Assembly (NCBI GenBank): GCA_002308875.1
Contig: DBWK01000032.1
Coordinates: 38,341 to 45,475 of the forward strand
From: Treponema sp. UBA1240
GTDB lineage: Bacteria > Spirochaetota > Spirochaetia > Treponematales > Treponemataceae
Direction: 5' to 3'
DNA: 7,135 bases
Below, piece after piece: positions 6,552-7,135 of this stretch (within the stretch, counting starts at the first letter, position 1; every line of letters begins with the position of its first letter). The translations under genes were made by a program, and so were the position numbers. The notes below the pieces were generated by a model. It did no database searches, had not been told where the DNA came from, and worked only from the letters and a program-made list of their open reading frames with translations.

Positions 6552-6628
6552 GGGTTTATATCAGTGATTTTCTCATTGATTTGTTTAGAGACTTTTTAAC
6601 TGAAAATAGTTAAAAGGTCTTTTTTTTA
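6552..6628 (+). ncRNA. Candidate small non-coding RNA, about 77 nt
   Basis: From the predicted start at 6552 the transcript would contain a first hairpin, ATCAGTGA (6560-6567) with TCATTGAT (6573-6580), one G-U pair, loop TTTTC, and then the intrinsic terminator hairpin at 6589-6620 with its T-tract. There is no ATG inside and no ribosome binding site, so it does not look coding. Promoter, hairpin and terminator without a gene is the usual form of a bacterial small RNA, but I recognise no known family. It could also be read-through termination debris from a lost gene. Confidence 0.35.
6589..6628 (+). terminator. Rho-independent terminator, plus strand
   Basis: AGACTTTTTAAC (6589-6600) pairs with GTTAAAAGGTCT (6609-6620) through 11 Watson-Crick pairs and one G-U, with an 8-nt loop, followed directly by a run of T residues to 6628. 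The other strand has no T-tract, so it works on the plus strand only. No plus-strand gene ends upstream of it; vapC already has its own terminator and the HU-type gene runs the other way. Confidence 0.75.
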
Positions 6629-6653
6629 TACTTTCAATTTGTTTGCCTCCTTC

Positions 6654-6681
6654 TGCGCTTTTAAGCGCATTTTAATTTTTT
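6654..6681 (+). terminator. Second, tandem terminator-like hairpin
   Basis: TGCGCT (6654-6659) pairs with AGCGCA (6664-6669) across a 4-nt loop, followed by a T-rich stretch (6670-6681) broken by two A residues. It lies 33 bp after the first terminator and may back it up. The short stem makes it weaker. Confidence 0.5.
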
Positions 6682-6682
6682 G

Positions 6683-6718
6683 AATGACACATTTGTCATT
6701 TGCTTTAAACTATATAAT
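6683..6718 (+). promoter_or_regulatory. Operator-like dyad beside a perfect -10 box
   Basis: AATGACA (6683-6689) and TGTCATT (6694-6700) form a perfect 7-bp dyad with a 4-nt spacer. A perfect TATAAT follows at 6713-6718, but the best -35 candidate (TTGTCA, 6693-6698, inside the dyad) is only 14 nt away, which is short. If used, it would give hsdR a leader of about 315 nt running through the 21-bp array; no other gene follows. Confidence 0.35.
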
Positions 6719-6793
6719 ATTCAGAACTTTTTAAGTTTTTTTGATGTATTTTTTGATGTATATGATAAATATTAACCCAAAGTTTTTTTTTGA

Positions 6794-6807
6794 ACGAAAA
6801 TTTTCGT
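6794..6807. repeat. 14-bp perfect palindrome in AT-rich DNA
   Basis: ACGAAAATTTTCGT is a perfect palindrome with an AAAATTTT centre, a sequence type that bends DNA and suits a dimeric binding protein. It lies about 30 bp before the 21-bp array. Function is unknown; low complexity makes chance a real possibility. Confidence 0.45.
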
Positions 6808-6838
6808 ATTTTTTCAAAAAATTTTTCATTTTTTTTGC

Positions 6839-6943
6839 AAAATTCGCGGTTGGTTTTAAAAAAAACACGCCGAGAATTTCAAAATTCACGCCGAGTTTTT
6901 TAAAATTCACGCCGAGAATTTTTTAAAACTAACCGAGAATTTT
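6839..6943. repeat. 21-bp tandem repeat array with one inverted unit
   Basis: Four head-to-tail units of exactly 21 bp occupy 6860-6943. Each has a GC-containing 9-bp core flanked by A/T: cores CACGCCGAG at 6866, 6887 and 6908, and the variant CTAACCGAG at 6929. A fifth unit lies in opposite orientation at 6859-6839 and agrees with the fourth at 19 of 21 positions. As a result 6839-6861 and 6921-6943 form 23-bp inverted arms (21 Watson-Crick pairs, one G-U, one mismatch) around the three central units. The 21-bp period equals two DNA helical turns, so all cores face the same side. It lies about 100 bp upstream of hsdR. Possible roles are a protein-binding array, a replication-type iteron set or a dispersed genomic repeat. 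Confidence 0.85.
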
Positions 6944-7000
6944 AGTATTTTACTGAACTGTTTTATAGAAATCAAAATTGTGGATAATCTGTTCTTTTCA

Positions 7001-7034
7001 TGTTATCATTAACTGCATTATTTATATGTAGGAA
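7001..7034 (+). promoter_or_regulatory. Probable hsdR promoter and ribosome binding site
   Basis: TGT-TATCAT (7001-7009) is an extended -10 element. A TTGTGG at 6978-6983 could act as -35 but is 20 nt away. AGGAA (7030-7034) lies 6 nt before the ATG at 7041. The predicted leader is about 25 nt. Confidence 0.4.
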
Positions 7035-7040
7035 ATATGT

Positions 7041-7135
7041 ATGAGCGATATTTTTGATATTAGCCAGATGACAGAAGAAGACATTAAACTCCAGTTCATA
7101 ACGCCTGCCTTGACTGCTAAGTGGGATATCAAAAA
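7041..7135 (+). CDS. hsdR: Type I restriction enzyme R subunit, N-terminal fragment cut by window edge
   Basis: Only the first 31 residues are present. They contain MTEEDIKLQFITPALTAKWD (10-29), which matches the N-terminal helix of type I restriction R subunits of the EcoEI type, just before the nuclease domain. The full protein would be a roughly 800-1000-residue ATP-driven translocase and endonuclease working with HsdM and HsdS on unmethylated foreign DNA. The ATG at 7041 is chosen because AGGAA lies 6 nt upstream; an overlapping ATG at 7037 is out of frame. Being first after a long non-coding region, hsdR probably leads an operon whose hsdM and hsdS lie beyond the window. The assignment rests on a short segment, so another helicase-nuclease with the same N-terminus remains possible. 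Confidence 0.75.
   Translation, partial: MSDIFDISQMTEEDIKLQFITPALTAKWDIK

Larger units (their letters stand above)
6381..7040. other. AT-rich, gene-poor structured intergenic region
   Basis: About 660 bp between the HU-type gene and hsdR, which diverge. No reading frame here has a ribosome binding site or protein-like composition. The region contains a series of dyads (6462-6580), a promoter-like element and hairpin plus T-tract (6516-6628), a second terminator-like hairpin (6654-6681), an operator-like dyad and TATAAT (6683-6718), a 14-bp palindrome (6794-6807), long T and A tracts likely to be curved or easily melted, a 21-bp repeat array (6839-6943), and the hsdR promoter area. It is visibly more AT-rich than the genes on the left. 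Confidence 0.8.

Noticed and set aside
6741..6926. Open frame of 61 codons with a repeating seven-residue pattern (KFTPRIF-like)
   Set aside because: The pattern is only the translation of the 21-bp DNA repeats. There is no ribosome binding site, the start would be TTG or a cluster of ATGs in AT-rich DNA, and the composition (mostly F and K) is that of translated T/A tracts.
6860..6943. CRISPR array
   Set aside because: The units are contiguous with no spacers of unique sequence between them, the period is 21 bp, and no cas gene is present.
6839..6943. Transposon end or MITE formed by the 23-bp inverted arms
   Set aside because: The arms enclose only more copies of the same unit and I see no flanking target duplication, so a repeat array is the simpler reading.

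Overview
This window looks like chromosomal DNA from a motile, low-GC, Gram-negative-type bacterium. My best guess is a host-associated spirochaete such as a Treponema. The guess rests on family resemblance (chemoreceptor with an intact signalling core, HD-GYP protein, HU-related DNA-binding protein, small toxin-antitoxin pairs) and on strong GAGGAG-type ribosome binding sites. No rRNA or marker gene is present, so it is an inference.

Left part (1-4729), all on the minus strand, is ordinary chromosomal content. It holds a membrane HD-GYP protein (probable cyclic-di-GMP phosphodiesterase), an AMP-forming long-chain acyl-CoA ligase and a methyl-accepting chemotaxis protein, transcribed in that order. 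A strong GC-rich terminator (1788-1822) separates the ligase from the chemoreceptor, which has its own TTGACA-N17-TACAGT promoter. No terminator is visible between the HD-GYP gene and the ligase, so those two may share a transcript. Two of the three genes concern motility and second-messenger signalling.

Middle part (4870-6009), mainly plus strand, is accessory. It starts with an antitoxin-like gene that lacks an ATG, GTG or TTG start and seems to begin at ATT. A second cistron overlaps it by ATGA but stops after 15 codons. A complete VapBC-type module follows: a DUF2281-like antitoxin and a PIN-domain RNase toxin overlapping by one base. A bidirectional terminator (5956-5990) closes this module against a convergent HU-HIG-type DNA-binding gene on the minus strand.

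Right part (6381-7040) is about 660 bp of very AT-rich DNA with no credible gene but much structure: several dyads, a promoter-like element followed by hairpins and a T-tract (candidate small RNA of about 77 nt), a second terminator-like hairpin, an operator-like dyad beside a perfect TATAAT, and an array of 21-bp units. The array has four units head to tail and one inverted unit that pairs with the last. About 100 bp after the array begins a type I restriction R-subunit gene (hsdR), cut by the window edge. Toxin-antitoxin modules, a nucleoid protein and a restriction system together suggest a defence or genome-stability island. The least explained elements are the 21-bp array and the candidate small RNA.
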